Assembly (NCBI GenBank): GCA_949825065.1
Contig: OX463855.1
Coordinates: forward strand, 37,292,144-37,356,143
Origin: Odontocerum albicorne
Taxonomy: Eukaryota; Arthropoda; Insecta; Trichoptera; Odontoceridae
Length of the DNA: 64,000 bases
Reading direction: 5' to 3'
Numbering within the stretch: position 1 is the stretch's first letter; each line of letters starts with the position of its first letter. This document shows, in pieces, positions 54,464 through 63,967 of the stretch. Under the pieces are notes generated by a model that saw only the letters and a program-made list of their open reading frames with translations, was not told where the DNA came from and did not search any database. A program made the translations under genes and the position numbers.

Positions 54464-55018
54464 CAGGGTATTTCAAATTAAACAGTTTTTTATTATTGGT
54501 TAAAACACAGATGACGTCGCGAACTTGCCTGGATCTTATGACATTTAAGAAGTGTATTGTATGACATTTATAAAAATGGAGTCGTACACAATACAACGAC
54601 GCGTTCAAATTGTTGAATTATTTTATGTATTGTAATCTCCGGAAACGGAGATGTTAATTGGCCACCAAGATCATGTGATCTGACACCGTTGGACTATTTT
54701 CTCTGGGGTTACGTGAAAAGCCAGGTCTATAAGAATGACACCCAACCAATTGCTGAGCTGAAGGACGAAATTATTCGCGTTATTGGTGAGTTAGAACCGC
54801 AATTATGCCAAAATGTCATTGAAAATTTTGGCAAAAGAGTAGATATCTGTGAAGCTGCAAGAGGTGGACATTTGGCGGATATTGTTTTTTGTGTTTAAAT
54901 TTCATACATATACTTTAATGATCAATAAAAAGTGTTTTGAAATCAAAGCGAATTGTGTGTTTTATTATAGAATTGAAAAAAAAGTAATTAAAAAAACCGC
55001 TCAATTTGAAAAACCCTT
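54464..55018 (+). mobile_element. Mariner/Tc1-type deletion derivative, copy 3 (best preserved)
   Basis: Ends CAGGGTATTTCAAATTAAAC and, inward from the right, AAGGGTTTTTCAAATTGAGC, bordered by TA (54462-54463, 55019-55020). The N terminus reads MESYTIQRRVQIVELFYVL then a stop. The deletion junction at TTATTTTATGTATTGTAATC changes frame to VISGNGDVNWPPRSCDLTPL, DYFLWGYVKSQVYKNDTQPI, AELKDEIIRVIGELEPQLCQ, NVIENFGKRVDICEAARGGH, LADIVFCV. The C-terminal block is intact and is the third-acid region of the transposase (LTPLDYF). Length 555 bp. Confidence 0.9.
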
Positions 55019-55075
55019 TACAAGTAGTATGAATAATGTTAATGTATATATCAAGTTTAACTGCCATATGCTATT

Positions 55076-55255
55076 GGCGAGTTAGAACCGCAATTATGCC
55101 AAAATGTCATCGATTCTTTTTACAAAAGAGTGGACATCTGTGGAGCTGCAAGAGGTGGACATTTGGCGGATATTGTTTTATGTGTTTAAATGCATGTTTA
55201 AATCAAGAATTAAACAAAATATAATTAAGAAAATCGTTCAATTTGAAAGACCCTT
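55076..55255 (+). mobile_element. 3' fragment of the same mariner-type element
   Basis: GCGAGTTAGAACCGCAATTA, AAAAGAGTGGACATCTGTGG and AGCTGCAAGAGGTGGACATT repeat the 3' third of copy 3, ending TTCAATTTGAAAGACCC beside TA. It lies 57 bp after copy 3 in the same direction, so it is a partial tandem duplication or a second truncated insertion. Confidence 0.8.
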
Positions 55256-55279
55256 TATGTATATATAAATTGAGATTAA

Positions 55280-55494
55280 CACTTGCCTTGCTGTGCTAAA
55301 AAAATCCGAAAGCCACGGTGCTGGACGCTAAGCGTCCAGTGAAAAATGTATGTTTTAAATTAAAATTATGCAAAGTCTGCCAGGCAATTTTTTGTAATAA
55401 GCCATAAAAATAATTTTATTACGTATTAAAACGTCGAATAATCAAATACAATATAAGTCCTGCTCACTCGATATCCATCACAGGGGGGCAAGTG
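55280..55494. mobile_element. piggyBac-like MITE (215 bp)
   Basis: TTAA at 55276-55279 and 55495-55498. Ends CACTTGCCTTGCTGTG and, inward from the right, CACTTGCCCCCCTGTG. A hairpin GCTGGACGCTAAGCGTCCAG lies about 45 bp in. The left 60 bp resemble the left end of the 24.2-kb element (AAAAAAATCCG at the same distance), so it is a short relative of that family. Confidence 0.82.
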
Positions 55495-55499
55495 TTAAG

Positions 55500-55940
55500 G
55501 ATATGAATAGGAAGGTAAAGGCTACAAAGCCTTTAATTTCGTTCAAGAATTTGGCGTATTGCATACAAAAAAGTAATATCATAATTTTTTATCTTGTGTT
55601 GCAAGTTTTACTTATTCAACACCAATTTATACTCAGCGACCTTAAGGCGAAGTTAAATATTAATTTGAAATAAATTAATCCCCAAATTGGGGGAATTGAG
55701 AGCTCTCGAAGACAAAGCAATTAAAATGCTGATGTTGTAATTTTAACGAATATTAACGACCCAAAGATCATTCATCTTTCTGATCGTCTCTCATCTCGCC
55801 ATTTTATCCGAGACGTAGTTAAAACATTTCTTCGCGCTTCAAGCTAGCTAGTATTTGTATATAAACAGATCGTCAAAGTTCTGAAAGTTATATAATTTAT
55901 TTTTAATTTGGAACAAAAAGATCTTTAGAATTAATAGTAT
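55500..55940. other. No recognised features
   Basis: AT-rich with CGTCTCTCATCTCGCC near 55782. No motif or known repeat. Confidence 0.4.
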
Positions 55941-55941
55941 A

Positions 55942-56638
55942 CTAGTTGCAACCCGTGAAATATTCACGGAAGTAAAACAAATTCTAGATTTATGAAAATA
56001 TATATTCATAAATGTAAAATTTGTTTATATAATATATATATCATTTATGTTGTTTATAGTTAAGGCATTAACGTTGCGAAAGTTTAAAGACATTGTAATT
56101 TATTTTTATCAAACACTGTTTATTCCACTTTTTTGTGACGGTATAACCCTACCGGTTTCAAGGCTTTCACCGCATCTTCAGGGGACCGCAAACAAGACTT
56201 GTTTGCGTTTGGAATAAACAGTGTTTGATAAAAATAAATTACAATATATCATTTTCCCCTTTTCCACGGGTTCAAAAATATTGGCTAGGTATTCAAAATT
56301 CGTTCAAACAAGACTTGTTTGCGCTCCCCTGAAGATGAGGTGAAAGCCTTGAAACCGGTAGGGTTATACCGTCACAAAAAAGTGGAATAAACAGTGTTTG
56401 ATAAAAATAAATTACAATATATCATTTATACATTTTCCCCTTTTCCACGGGTTCAAAAATTGTTTGCTAGGTATTTAAAATCCGTTCAGTATCACGGACC
56501 CACCGAGATTCAAATTTGGAATTACTTTCGGAGAGAATCCAAGTATTCCTCTCTCGCTCTCTTGTATTCAAAATTCAATTCTCGTATTCTTTATTCGACG
56601 ACAACCATCGTATGGGTTTTGGCCTATATATACTATGG
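55942..56638 (-). mobile_element. Helitron-like element, copy 3, with an internal Rep-K insertion
   Basis: On the minus strand it starts CCATAGTATATATAGGCC (against TCATATTATAAATAGGCC in copy 2) near 56638 and ends with hairpin CCGTGAATATTTCACGG, GTTGCAA, CTAG (55942-55945) before T. The middle (about 56048-56417) is foreign: Rep-K in two orientations. No Rep/helicase coding. Confidence 0.78.
56048..56417. repeat. Rep-K inverted pair inside the Helitron
   Basis: Left arm (about 56094-56203): AATTTATTTTTATCAAACAC, TGTTTATTCCACTTTTTTGT, GACGGTATAACCCTACCGGT, TTCAAGGCTTTCACC. Right arm (about 56308-56415) is its inverse. ACAAGACTTGTTTGCG occurs at the inner end of each arm, and a Helitron segment with ATTTTCCCCTTTTCCACGGG lies between and again after the right arm. 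The arrangement needs more than one event. Confidence 0.8.
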
Positions 56639-56734
56639 TATATATATTTATGTTATTCTATTTATGTTTCATAGCATAAATTGTTTATACTCGTACCAAT
56701 GATCGAAGTCAGTCTTTTCGAATAGCTAGCCATC

Positions 56735-57345
56735 TTCTTGTTCTTCCCAGTGTCATGTCAGGTCCTCCCAACGTTGAATATCACTTGAAAGTAGACATCT
56801 TTGTCCCCGGCAGCCCGAAAAACATCCTCAACACTCCTCATACCAGTCCAATCAAGTATATGATATTGCGGAGCCAAGAGATTTGCTTCATGCCATCACC
56901 TCTTCGGCCCTCTATTTTGCCTTGGATGATCAGGTGCAGTAATTTGTACTTTGCTCCTCTAAGTACATGACCCAAATGGACACCTTTCGGATTTTAATAT
57001 TAGTCAGCAACTCTCTATCAACTTTGGCTCTTTGAAGAATCTTTGTGTTGCTAACCATATCCGTCCAGGGTATCCGTAGCATTCTCCGGTGCATCCACTT
57101 TTCGAATGCTTCCATTCGGTTCATACTACCAACTTTGAGGGTCCATGATACCACTCCATGCAATAACACTGACCAAACGTAGTATTTAACTAACCGTTGT
57201 CGAAGTTTCAAGTTTAGATTATCATCGCAGAATACGCTTATTTTATTAAAAGGCGCACGAGATGGTTCAATTCTGCACTTGACTTCGGTTTCTGGGTCGA
57301 GGTCTTCCACTAAGACACTTCCGAGGTATTTAAATTTTCAGGGAA
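56735..57345 (-). pseudogene. LINE-A ORF2 C-terminal fragment, longest copy
   Basis: Minus-strand frame 56930-57310: MEDLDPETEVKCRIEPSRAP, FNKISVFCDDNLNLKLRQRL, VKYYVWSVLLHGVVSWTLKV, GSMNRMEAFEKWMHRRMLRI, PWTDMVSNTKILQRAKVDRE, LLTNIKIRKV, then a one-base loss in LGHVLR shifts the frame (SIWVMYLEEQ). After it, GRRGDGMKQISWLRNI-like, a KYT-DWTGMR piece, GCRGQRCLLSSDIQ and a CTTCTTGTTCTTCC tail. The upstream YLGSVLVEDLDPETEV joins a decayed IL-SEV-like start at 57340. Dead by frameshift. Confidence 0.88.
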
Positions 57346-58225
57346 AAGCCATATTTCATGGAAATCTGCTATTTAGGTAGTATTTTCTCACATGATGAAA
57401 AAGTTAAGAAGAATATGGATCACCGTGTAGCGATGGTAAACGAAGTCAACGGTGCAGTAGAATATACAGAGTACCCGGTGGTAAGTAATACACATCGGGC
57501 TTAAGAAAGAGACTGTCGGCCATAATCGGTGAAATTCGGCTTTGTAGAGCGTCGTCTCTGTCCCTAGAATGCTTGACAACGACTGACAAATCACGACGTT
57601 ACACGTGTATGAATGACAGAGACGACGCTCTACGAAGCCGAAGTTAGCAGATTATGTCCGACAGTCTCTTTCTTAAGCCCGATGTGTATTTCTTACCGCC
57701 GGGTACTGTACGTACTCGAACCGGACAGTATCGAAATTGCTAAAATGATAGTAGTGACAGTTTTTAGTATCAACTTTGGTGTACGGGAGTGAAACGTGGA
57801 CGTGGAAAATTACTGAAAGGAGACGACTAAATGCTGTTGAAATGCGTGTACTCAGACATTTACAAGGAGACAATATAAGAAAGAATACAGGATGAAGTGA
57901 TTGCCGTTCAACCACTTAATTCTGTATTCAATGAATTTGACTTCAAAATTATTTAACAGATGTGTTAAGTAAGATGATTATGTGTTCTATGAGATGGTTT
58001 GGGCGTGTAGAACAAATGAAGGAAAAGACTAACAAAATAAATTAACTGAAAATTTGAGGGAATGACAAGAAAGTTACAGTTGGAAATTACATGGAAGGGA
58101 ATGATAATTAGAAAAAAATAAATGAAGAAAATGTGAGACTTGTGTTGAGATTGAAATATCTGGACCTCTGTCCTCTCAGCCTATCCCATCAGGGAAAAGG
58201 CGCACAAGTATGTATATATGTTTTA
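57346..58225 (+). pseudogene. LINE-B ORF2 C-terminal remnant, split by a foldback MITE
   Basis: ICYLGSIFSHDEKVKKNMDH, RVAMVNEVNGAVEYTEY (57367-57472), then the MITE, then VTVFSINFGV, WKITERRRLNAVEMRVLRHL, a gap, CSMRWFGRVEQMKEKTNKIN, and LDLCPLSLSHQGK / VLSAYPIREKA at 58165-58200. Motif order is that of the family. Frameshifts at several points. The end gives the clearest view in the window of the C terminus. Confidence 0.78.
57475..57703. mobile_element. Foldback MITE, ~230 bp
   Basis: Arms of about 95 bp: CCGGTGGTAAGTAATACACA, TCGGGCTTAAGAAAGAGACT, GTCGG then, inward on the other side, CCGGCGGTAAGAAATACACA, TCGGGCTTAAGAAAGAGACT, GTCGG. The loop of about 40 bp holds TTGACAACGACTGACAAATC. 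GTAC or TAC stands at each border. It splits a LINE-B frame. Non-coding. Confidence 0.88.
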
Positions 58226-58588
58226 TTGCAAATTAATTGACTGTTCACTTTTATTTAAATTTAAATCTTAAATATTTTATGAGGGTGCGTCCTCTCCTGT
58301 TTTGAAGAGGATAAAAAATTATCTTCGTTATTTATTAGGGCAGCGAAAACTGAATAATTCAAAGCATTTTAGCGATAAAATCTAATATTTAGGAATCTGT
58401 TAATCTAGACATTATAATTAATAAGTAAGGTGAAAATAAATTGCCGGTTATTTAAGTCTAAATTATATTTAAAATAACATTTATTCAAAAAAATGTTATC
58501 TTCTAAATTTTGTTTAAAATTGAATAAAATATTTTAATAATAAAATATTTTTTTGTTCCACTTCATCTTCTTCAATTTTAATCCTGGG
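58226..58588. other. AT-rich stretch without features
   Basis: Contains AATAAAATATTTTAATAATA and other A/T runs; leads to the 164-bp array. Confidence 0.45.
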
Positions 58589-58589
58589 G

Positions 58590-59742
58590 ATTGGTTAGCA
58601 GCAAAGCTCTGCATCTCCTCTTCGACTCCGCTCGGTCTTCAGCGATCCTCTTGAGCTCTGTATAGGAGGTGCAGTCCATATCGTGACATATTTGCTCCAG
58701 ATTCTCCCAGCGAGGACGCCCTATTCTGTTCCACTAAATACATTAATTCCTTGATTGGTTAGCAGCAAAGCTCTGCGTCTCCTCTTCGACTCCCGCTCGG
58801 TCTTCAGCGATCCTCTTGAGCTCTGTATAGGAGGTGCAGTCCATATCGTGACATATTTGCTCCAGATTCTCCCAGCGAGGACGCCCTATTTTGTTCCACT
58901 AAATACATTAATTCCTTGATTGGTTAGCAGCAAAGCTCTGCGTCTCCTCTTCGACTCCGCTCGGTCTTCAGCGATCCTCTTGAGGTCTGTATAGGAGGTG
59001 TAGTCCATATCGTGGCATATTTGCTCCAGATTGTCCCGGCGAGGACGCCCTGTTTTGTTCCACTAAATACATTAATTCCTTGATTGGTTAGCAGCAAAGC
59101 TCTGCGTCTCCTCTTCGACTCCGCTCGGTCTTCAGCGATCCTCTTGTGCTCTGTATAGGAGGTTCAGTCCATATCGTGGCATATTTGCTCCAGATTCTCC
59201 CGGCGAGGACGCCCTGTTTTGTTCCACTAAATACATTAATTCCTTGATTGGTTAGCAGCAAAGCTCTGCGTCTCCTCTTCGACTCCGCTCGGTCTTCAGC
59301 GATCCTCTTGAGCTCTGTATAGGAGGTGCAGTCCATATCGTGACATATTTGCTCCAGATTCTCCCGGCGAGGACGCCCTGTTTTGTTCCACTAAATACAT
59401 TAATTCCTTGATTGGTTAGCAGCAAAGCTCTGCGTCTCCTCTTCGACTCCGCTCGGTCTTCAGCGATCCTCTTGAGCTCTGTATAGGAGGTGCAGTCCAT
59501 ATCGTGACATATTTGCTCCAGATTCTCCCGGCGAGGACGCCCTGTTTTGTTCCACTAAATACATTAATTCCTTGATTGGTTAGCAGCAAAGCTCTGCGTC
59601 TCCTCTTCGACTCCGCTCGGTCTTCAGCGATCCTCTTGAGCTCTGTATAGGAGGTGCGGTCCATATCGTGGCATATTTGCTCCAGATTCTCCCGGCGAGG
59701 ACGCCCTGTTTTGTTCCACTAAATACATTAATTCCTGCTACG
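58590..59742 (-). repeat. 164-bp satellite, seven near-identical units of LINE-like sequence
   Basis: TTGGTTAGCAGCAAAGCTCT recurs at exact 164-bp steps from about 58592 to 59576. Each unit holds CTCCTCTTCGACTCCGCTCG, GTCTTCAGCGATCCTCTTGA and TCCAGATTCTCCCGGCGAGG. On the minus strand one frame reads RRENLEQICHDMDCTSYTEL, KRIAEDRAESKRRRRALLLT, NQGINVFSG, a pattern like the last segment of a LINE ORF2 (RPRxxW...W..LAxDRxxWR). Since 164 is not a multiple of three, frames shift at each unit and 82-codon frames restart. The units differ at only a few sites. Confidence 0.92.
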
Positions 59743-60019
59743 TTTGTTTCTACCTCATATCTCGAGGCTTTCTTCAGGGGGGATGATCTCAGTTTGCTAC
59801 TTGCTCTGCGATTTAGGTCTGTCAGCTCTTGTCATTATTCCGCATGAATAGAGCTTCGGGTTATAAAGCGGGAGTAAATGTAATTTAATGAATGCTAAAT
59901 ACCCGTAACTATACAAAGGGGGTGCCCAGAGTACGTTGATGCCACCGGAGATGACTATGTAAGCCAATTTTTTATAGTTGTACCCTGCTGTATTAAGGAC
60001 AAGAAGCTTCAGTACAATA
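59743..60019. other. Unassigned flank
   Basis: Unique sequence with TCATATCTCGAGGCTTTCTT and no recognised motif. Confidence 0.35.
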
Positions 60020-60250
60020 GCTTGTATGCGTCTTCTTCCTCTATTAGATCCCTGATAACTAGCAACAGTTGCTCACCATGTGGCTCTATCTTCCGCTGTT
60101 TTCTCCAAGTTATGCCTTCCATTAGCTATGCCTTCCATTAGTGACTCTTGCGCTGACCACCATGCTTCCTTCTACCATCCATCAGCTCGCCAGAGAAGAG
60201 TCTGTAGTAAGGCATGCGAGTCACATCTCCAGACCAACGCAGGTAAAACC
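60020..60250 (-). pseudogene. LINE ORF2 C-terminal fragment of another family
   Basis: Minus strand: LRWSGDVTRMPYYRLFSGEL, MDGRRKHGGQRKSH, stop, then in shifted frame MEGITWRKQRKIEPHGEQLL, IRDLIEEEDAY. The pattern RWxGxVxRMxxxRLxxxxLxxGxRxxGGQRKR is the LINE C-terminal motif known from many animals. It does not belong to LINE-A to -G by sequence. Short and broken. Confidence 0.75.
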
Positions 60251-60348
60251 AATCTGATAAAAAAAGTATAATCAGTATTATGATATAAAAATGTAAATAA
60301 GTTTTTTTAATTATGAAAATTGGCATCTTATATTGTAAGTACGAAGAT

Positions 60349-60726
60349 TTGGTAATCAGTAATGATTTTAAAGTTAAAATTATAATTTTAATGTGCATAT
60401 TTTTACTGTTTTTTACATCTGGTTTCATTAAGTAGGTTTTTTTTATATGTATAAAAATTTAATATGACGAAAGAAAAGTGTATTGTCTATGGATGACATA
60501 GTATAAAATATAGTTATTCTTGAAGAATTTAACTAAATATTAAGAAGGGTAGAGGGAAAATATATGTGTCTAATCAACTGGGCCACGGAGGTCGTCTAGT
60601 GCAATATATTGGTTAATCAGTAAAGATTTTAAAGTTAAAATTATAATTTTAATGTGCATATTTTTACTGTTTTTTACATCTGATTTCATTAATTAGGTTT
60701 TTTTATAAGTATAAAAAATTTAATAC
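60349..60726. repeat. ~120-bp direct repeat, two copies
   Basis: ATTTTAAAGTTAAAATTATA, ATTTTAATGTGCATATTTTT, ACTGTTTTTTACATCTG and TTTCATTA are found at 60352-60470 and again at 60613-60725 with few changes. The ~140 bp between include CAACTGGGCCACGGAGGTCG, a reversed SINE head fragment. Confidence 0.88.
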
Positions 60727-60744
60727 GGCCCTGGGGCTACTACT

Positions 60745-62031
60745 GGTTAGTCAAAAAGGTTTGAAAGCGGAAATGAAAATACATTTTTTTTGGGGGGAAA
60801 TCACTTTTATTGCTCAGTATAGTCTCCCATAAGATCAATACACTTGGTCCAACGATCTTCCAACTTTGTTGTCTCATCACGGAAGTGACTTTCTGGAAGG
60901 CCTGCAAAATACTCCTCTACGACGGCTATAACCTCTTCGTTTGATGAAAAATGCTTTCCACGAAGGAATTTTTTGAGGTGTGAGAACAGCCAGAAGTCAG
61001 AGGGAGCTAAATCTGGCGAATAGGGCGGATGCTGCAACAATTTGTACCCCAATTCACTGATTTTCGTGATGGTTTTTTGAGCTGTGTGAGCAGGTGCATT
61101 GTCTTGATGAAAAATGATTTTTTTTCTTGTGCAAACCGGGTATTTTTTCACAATTTTTTTCATCCAACTGGTCCAAAAGGTCACAATAATAATCAGAGTT
61201 GATTGTTTTACCAGTTTGGAGATAATCTATCTATAAAATTCCTTTTGCATCCCAAAAAACTGACGCTAACACCTTCTTGGCCGATTAGGACACGAACTCG
61301 CTTCTGAGCCAAAGTGCCTGGTTCACACCACTTCTTAGCATCTTGTTTTGATTCAGGATCATGGTGATAGACCCAAGTCTCATCCATAGTGATGAATCGA
61401 CGCAGAAAATCCTTTTTATTCTTTCGAAATTGCTCCAAATGCTGCTCAGAAAGTCGCATTCGAACGTGTTTTTGTTGCATTGTTAGCAAATGCGGCACCC
61501 ACTGTGCACACAGTTTTTTGAAACCCAAAACTTCAGCCAAAACATGCCATGTTGTTTCATGTGAGATGCCTATGGTGTCAGCTATTACATCCATAGTCGA
61601 TCGATGATCTTTCAAAACCATATCCTGTATTTTCGCTATGATTTCTGGTGTTGATGCACTTTTTGGACGTCCTGAGCGTGGATCGTCTTCAACGCTTGTA
61701 CGGCCACGCTTAAACTCCAAAACCCATCGGTGAACGGTTGGAAATGAAGGAGAAGACTCCTTTAATACTTTCACCATCTTTGCATGGATCTCAGTAGCCG
61801 ATAAACCTTCCAAAACAAAGAGTTTAATCACTGCACGATATACGGCTTTTTCCATTGTAAAAAAATACACTGACACGTCAACTTCAAATGGCTTGTAAAC
61901 AAAGAATGAATTGACAGATTGAAATGAAATTTTGAGTACGTTCTTATGAAAGATGAAATATTAAAATGGCGTAGAAATTTTGGTTTTTCTACTACTCCAT
62001 AGATGTCGCTTTCAAAACTTTTTGACTAACC
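60745..62031 (-). pseudogene. Mariner transposon, near full length, transposase broken
   Basis: Terminal inverted repeats GGTTAGTCAAAAAGGTTTGA (60745 on) and, inward from the right, GGTTAGTCAAAAAGTTTTGA (from 62031). The minus-strand ORF starts MEKAVYRAVIKLFVLEGLSA (a short extension precedes it from 61876) and gives the helix-turn-helix (STVHRW-equivalent FPTVHRWVLEFKRGRTSVED, DPRSGRPKSAS), WVPHLLTMQQK, and the first catalytic Asp in FITMDETWVYHH. A frameshift near 61290 and a TAG in the region equivalent to FWDAKGIL-IDYLQTG break it. The second frame (60807-61184) gives IIFHQDNAPAHTAQKTITKI, LLQHPPYSPDLAPSDFWLFS, LKKFLRGKHF, with D34D spacing and all catalytic acids kept. At 1287 bp it has the normal mariner length. 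Confidence 0.93.
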
Positions 62032-62558
62032 TATTACATGGAGAAAGAGTGTTACTACGGAAGCGCTCTAGAAATTAACTGTCAAACTAAGTTCATGTTA
62101 TTGAATACAAAAACTGTCTTCCTCGATCTTTACTTGAAACTTATTCTACTTAACTCGAAACTTTATTGCTCGATCACTTCTAGATAAAATGTAAAGTGAA
62201 ACTTTTCAAATAGAGTATTATGTAGAAACATGATACACGGCTATTTGCATTTCTGAACGTTACCGTTTTATAGGCTCCATCTGAACTGCTCTTTATATCG
62301 GGGAAATGGGAAAAGTTTAATAACACTGCGACTTCGGCAGATATCTTCATCTCAAAACGTGCCCGCGGCTCTTCTTTGTGGCAAAGAGGAGGAATCCAAA
62401 TTCATCTACAACGTTCTTGGAAACTGTATTTCACTTATTACGATGTTGCATCTTTTGGTGACGTATTATTTGCATTTTTGCTATCACACCTTTGTGCAAA
62501 GTTAGAATTTAAATAATCGTTTACTATATCAACAGTACCAAAACGGGCAATACATTAA
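62032..62558. other. No recognised gene
   Basis: Unique DNA of moderate GC with no motif, tRNA box or known repeat. Confidence 0.4.
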
Positions 62559-62676
62559 AGTGTTGGTGCCTCCAATAACGTATGGAAGTGAAACGTAGAC
62601 TTGGCAGAAGAAAGATAAAATTAAGATTAATGCTGTGGAGATGCATGCACTAAGGAATATTTATGGAGTGTCTATA

Positions 62677-62945
62677 AATTTATTTATTTATTATTTTATT
62701 TATTTATCATTACACATGACAAGAAATATACTCAATTTGCGAAAAAACAACAGGTAATTTAATTTGGATATATAAATTTAATGGATCTGGGTTTGTTGCC
62801 TTTCATTTGTCGTATCCCCAGTAAACTAGGCTTTTGCCTGTATCTCACTGAGAATATTTAGCATGAAAAAAATAAATCGATACTTCTTTCCAATTTTTGA
62901 TTACACAAAAACAAAACCCCGTTGCACGCTAAATATATGGTTTAT
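62677..62945 (-). mobile_element. LINE-G 3' tail inserted in LINE-B
   Basis: Reversed: GTGCAACGGGGTTTTGTTTT, TATTTTTTTCATGCTAAATA, AGATACAGGCAAAAGCCTAG, CCCAGATCCATTAAATTTAT, then AATAAATAAATA. Matches 37.68-37.92 kb and 28.83-29.04 kb. Coding part absent. Confidence 0.8.
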
Positions 62946-62991
62946 AGGTATTTAAAAGAGGGGCGGAATAAAGACGTTATAAATTGATGTA

Positions 62992-63427
62992 TAGATAAAA
63001 TGAATGTTTCAAGTACTCGTATATAAAAATAATGTTTCAAGTACTCGTAAGATAAAATGAATGTTTCAAGTACTCGTAAGATAAAATGAATGTTTCAAGT
63101 ACTCGTAAGATAAAATGAATGTTTCAAGTACTCGTAAGATGAAATGAATTTTTCAAATACTCGTAACATAAAATGAACGTTTCAAGTACTTGTAAGATAA
63201 AATTAATGTTTCAAGTATTCGTAAGATAAAATAAATGTTTTAAGTACTCGTAAGATAAAATGAATGTTTCAAGTAATCGTAAGATGAAATGAATGTTTCA
63301 AATACTCGTAACATAAAATTAACGTTTCAAGTACTCGTAAGATAAAATTAATGTTTCAAGTATTTGTAAGATAAAATAAATGTTTTAAGTACTCGTAAGA
63401 TAAAATGAATGTTTCAAGTACTCTTAA
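62992..63427. repeat. 29-bp minisatellite, about 15 units
   Basis: The unit AAGATAAAATGAATGTTTCA then AGTACTCGT repeats. A five-unit block (145 bp) with the same variants (ACATAAAA-T-AACG, AAATTAATG, AAATAAATGTTTTA) occurs twice, from about 63143 and 63288. It lies inside the LINE-B remnant. Confidence 0.93.
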
Positions 63428-63719
63428 GATGAAGAAAGGAGCTTTAAGATGGTTTGAACGTCTAGAGAGAATGAATGTCAAAAGAATGACTAAGCGAATG
63501 TTAAGTACAATGTGTGCGTAGAAAAAGTAGACTGATAAAAACATGGTTGAATCAATTGGACTGAATTTTTAAAGAATGTAAAGGGAGAAAAATGAATAAT
63601 AGAAGATTATGTTGATAAGTAACATATTAATGTGGAGGAGGCGAAAGTTGTGCGATTGGATACAAAAGTTTGGAGATGTGTTCTCTCTGCCTAACCTGCA
63701 AGGGGCACGGAGTGATGAT

Positions 63720-63868
63720 ATGTATAATGTATTGAAGAGATTAGGGATGAATTTTAAATTAAGGCTGATGTGCTGTGTAAGATGAAAAGGGACGCTCTGA
63801 GATGTGTTGAGCAAGTAAAACGAATGGACGAAGAGAACCTGCAGCAATACATCAAATTTTACCGATTG
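63720..63868 (+). pseudogene. LINE-B C-terminal remnant
   Basis: VLKRLGMNFKLRLMCCVR in one frame or IRDEF-IKADVLCKMKRDAL, RCVEQVKRMDEENL in another, the KMKRxALRWxEHVxRMNEExL region of LINE-B. It starts where the previous copy ends. Confidence 0.65.
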
Positions 63869-63967
63869 TTAATCTATTATACTTAAGTACTTTGTTAATC
63901 TATTATACTTAAGTACTTTGTTAATCTATTATACTTGAGTACTTTGTTAATCTATTATACTTAAGTA
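63869..63967. repeat. 26-bp tandem repeat, four units
   Basis: GTTAATCTATTATACTTAAG then TACTTT repeats almost perfectly about four times. No function inferred. Confidence 0.93.

Larger units (their letters stand above)
62560..63718 (+). pseudogene. LINE-B remnant split by a LINE-G tail and a minisatellite
   Basis: Left part (62560-62676): VLVPPITYGSET, TWQKKDKI, INAVEMHALRNIYGVSI. Right part (63427-63718): KMKKGALRWFERLERMNVKR, MTKRML, then decayed DKNMVESIGLNF and CVLSLPNLQGA (family VLSAYP). The parts are in the right order for LINE-B. Stops and frameshifts throughout. Confidence 0.72.

Noticed and set aside
61208..61876. An intact or domesticated transposase gene
   Set aside because: The frame ends by frameshift before the second and third catalytic acids, and terminal inverted repeats are still present, so it is a dead transposon and not a domesticated gene.
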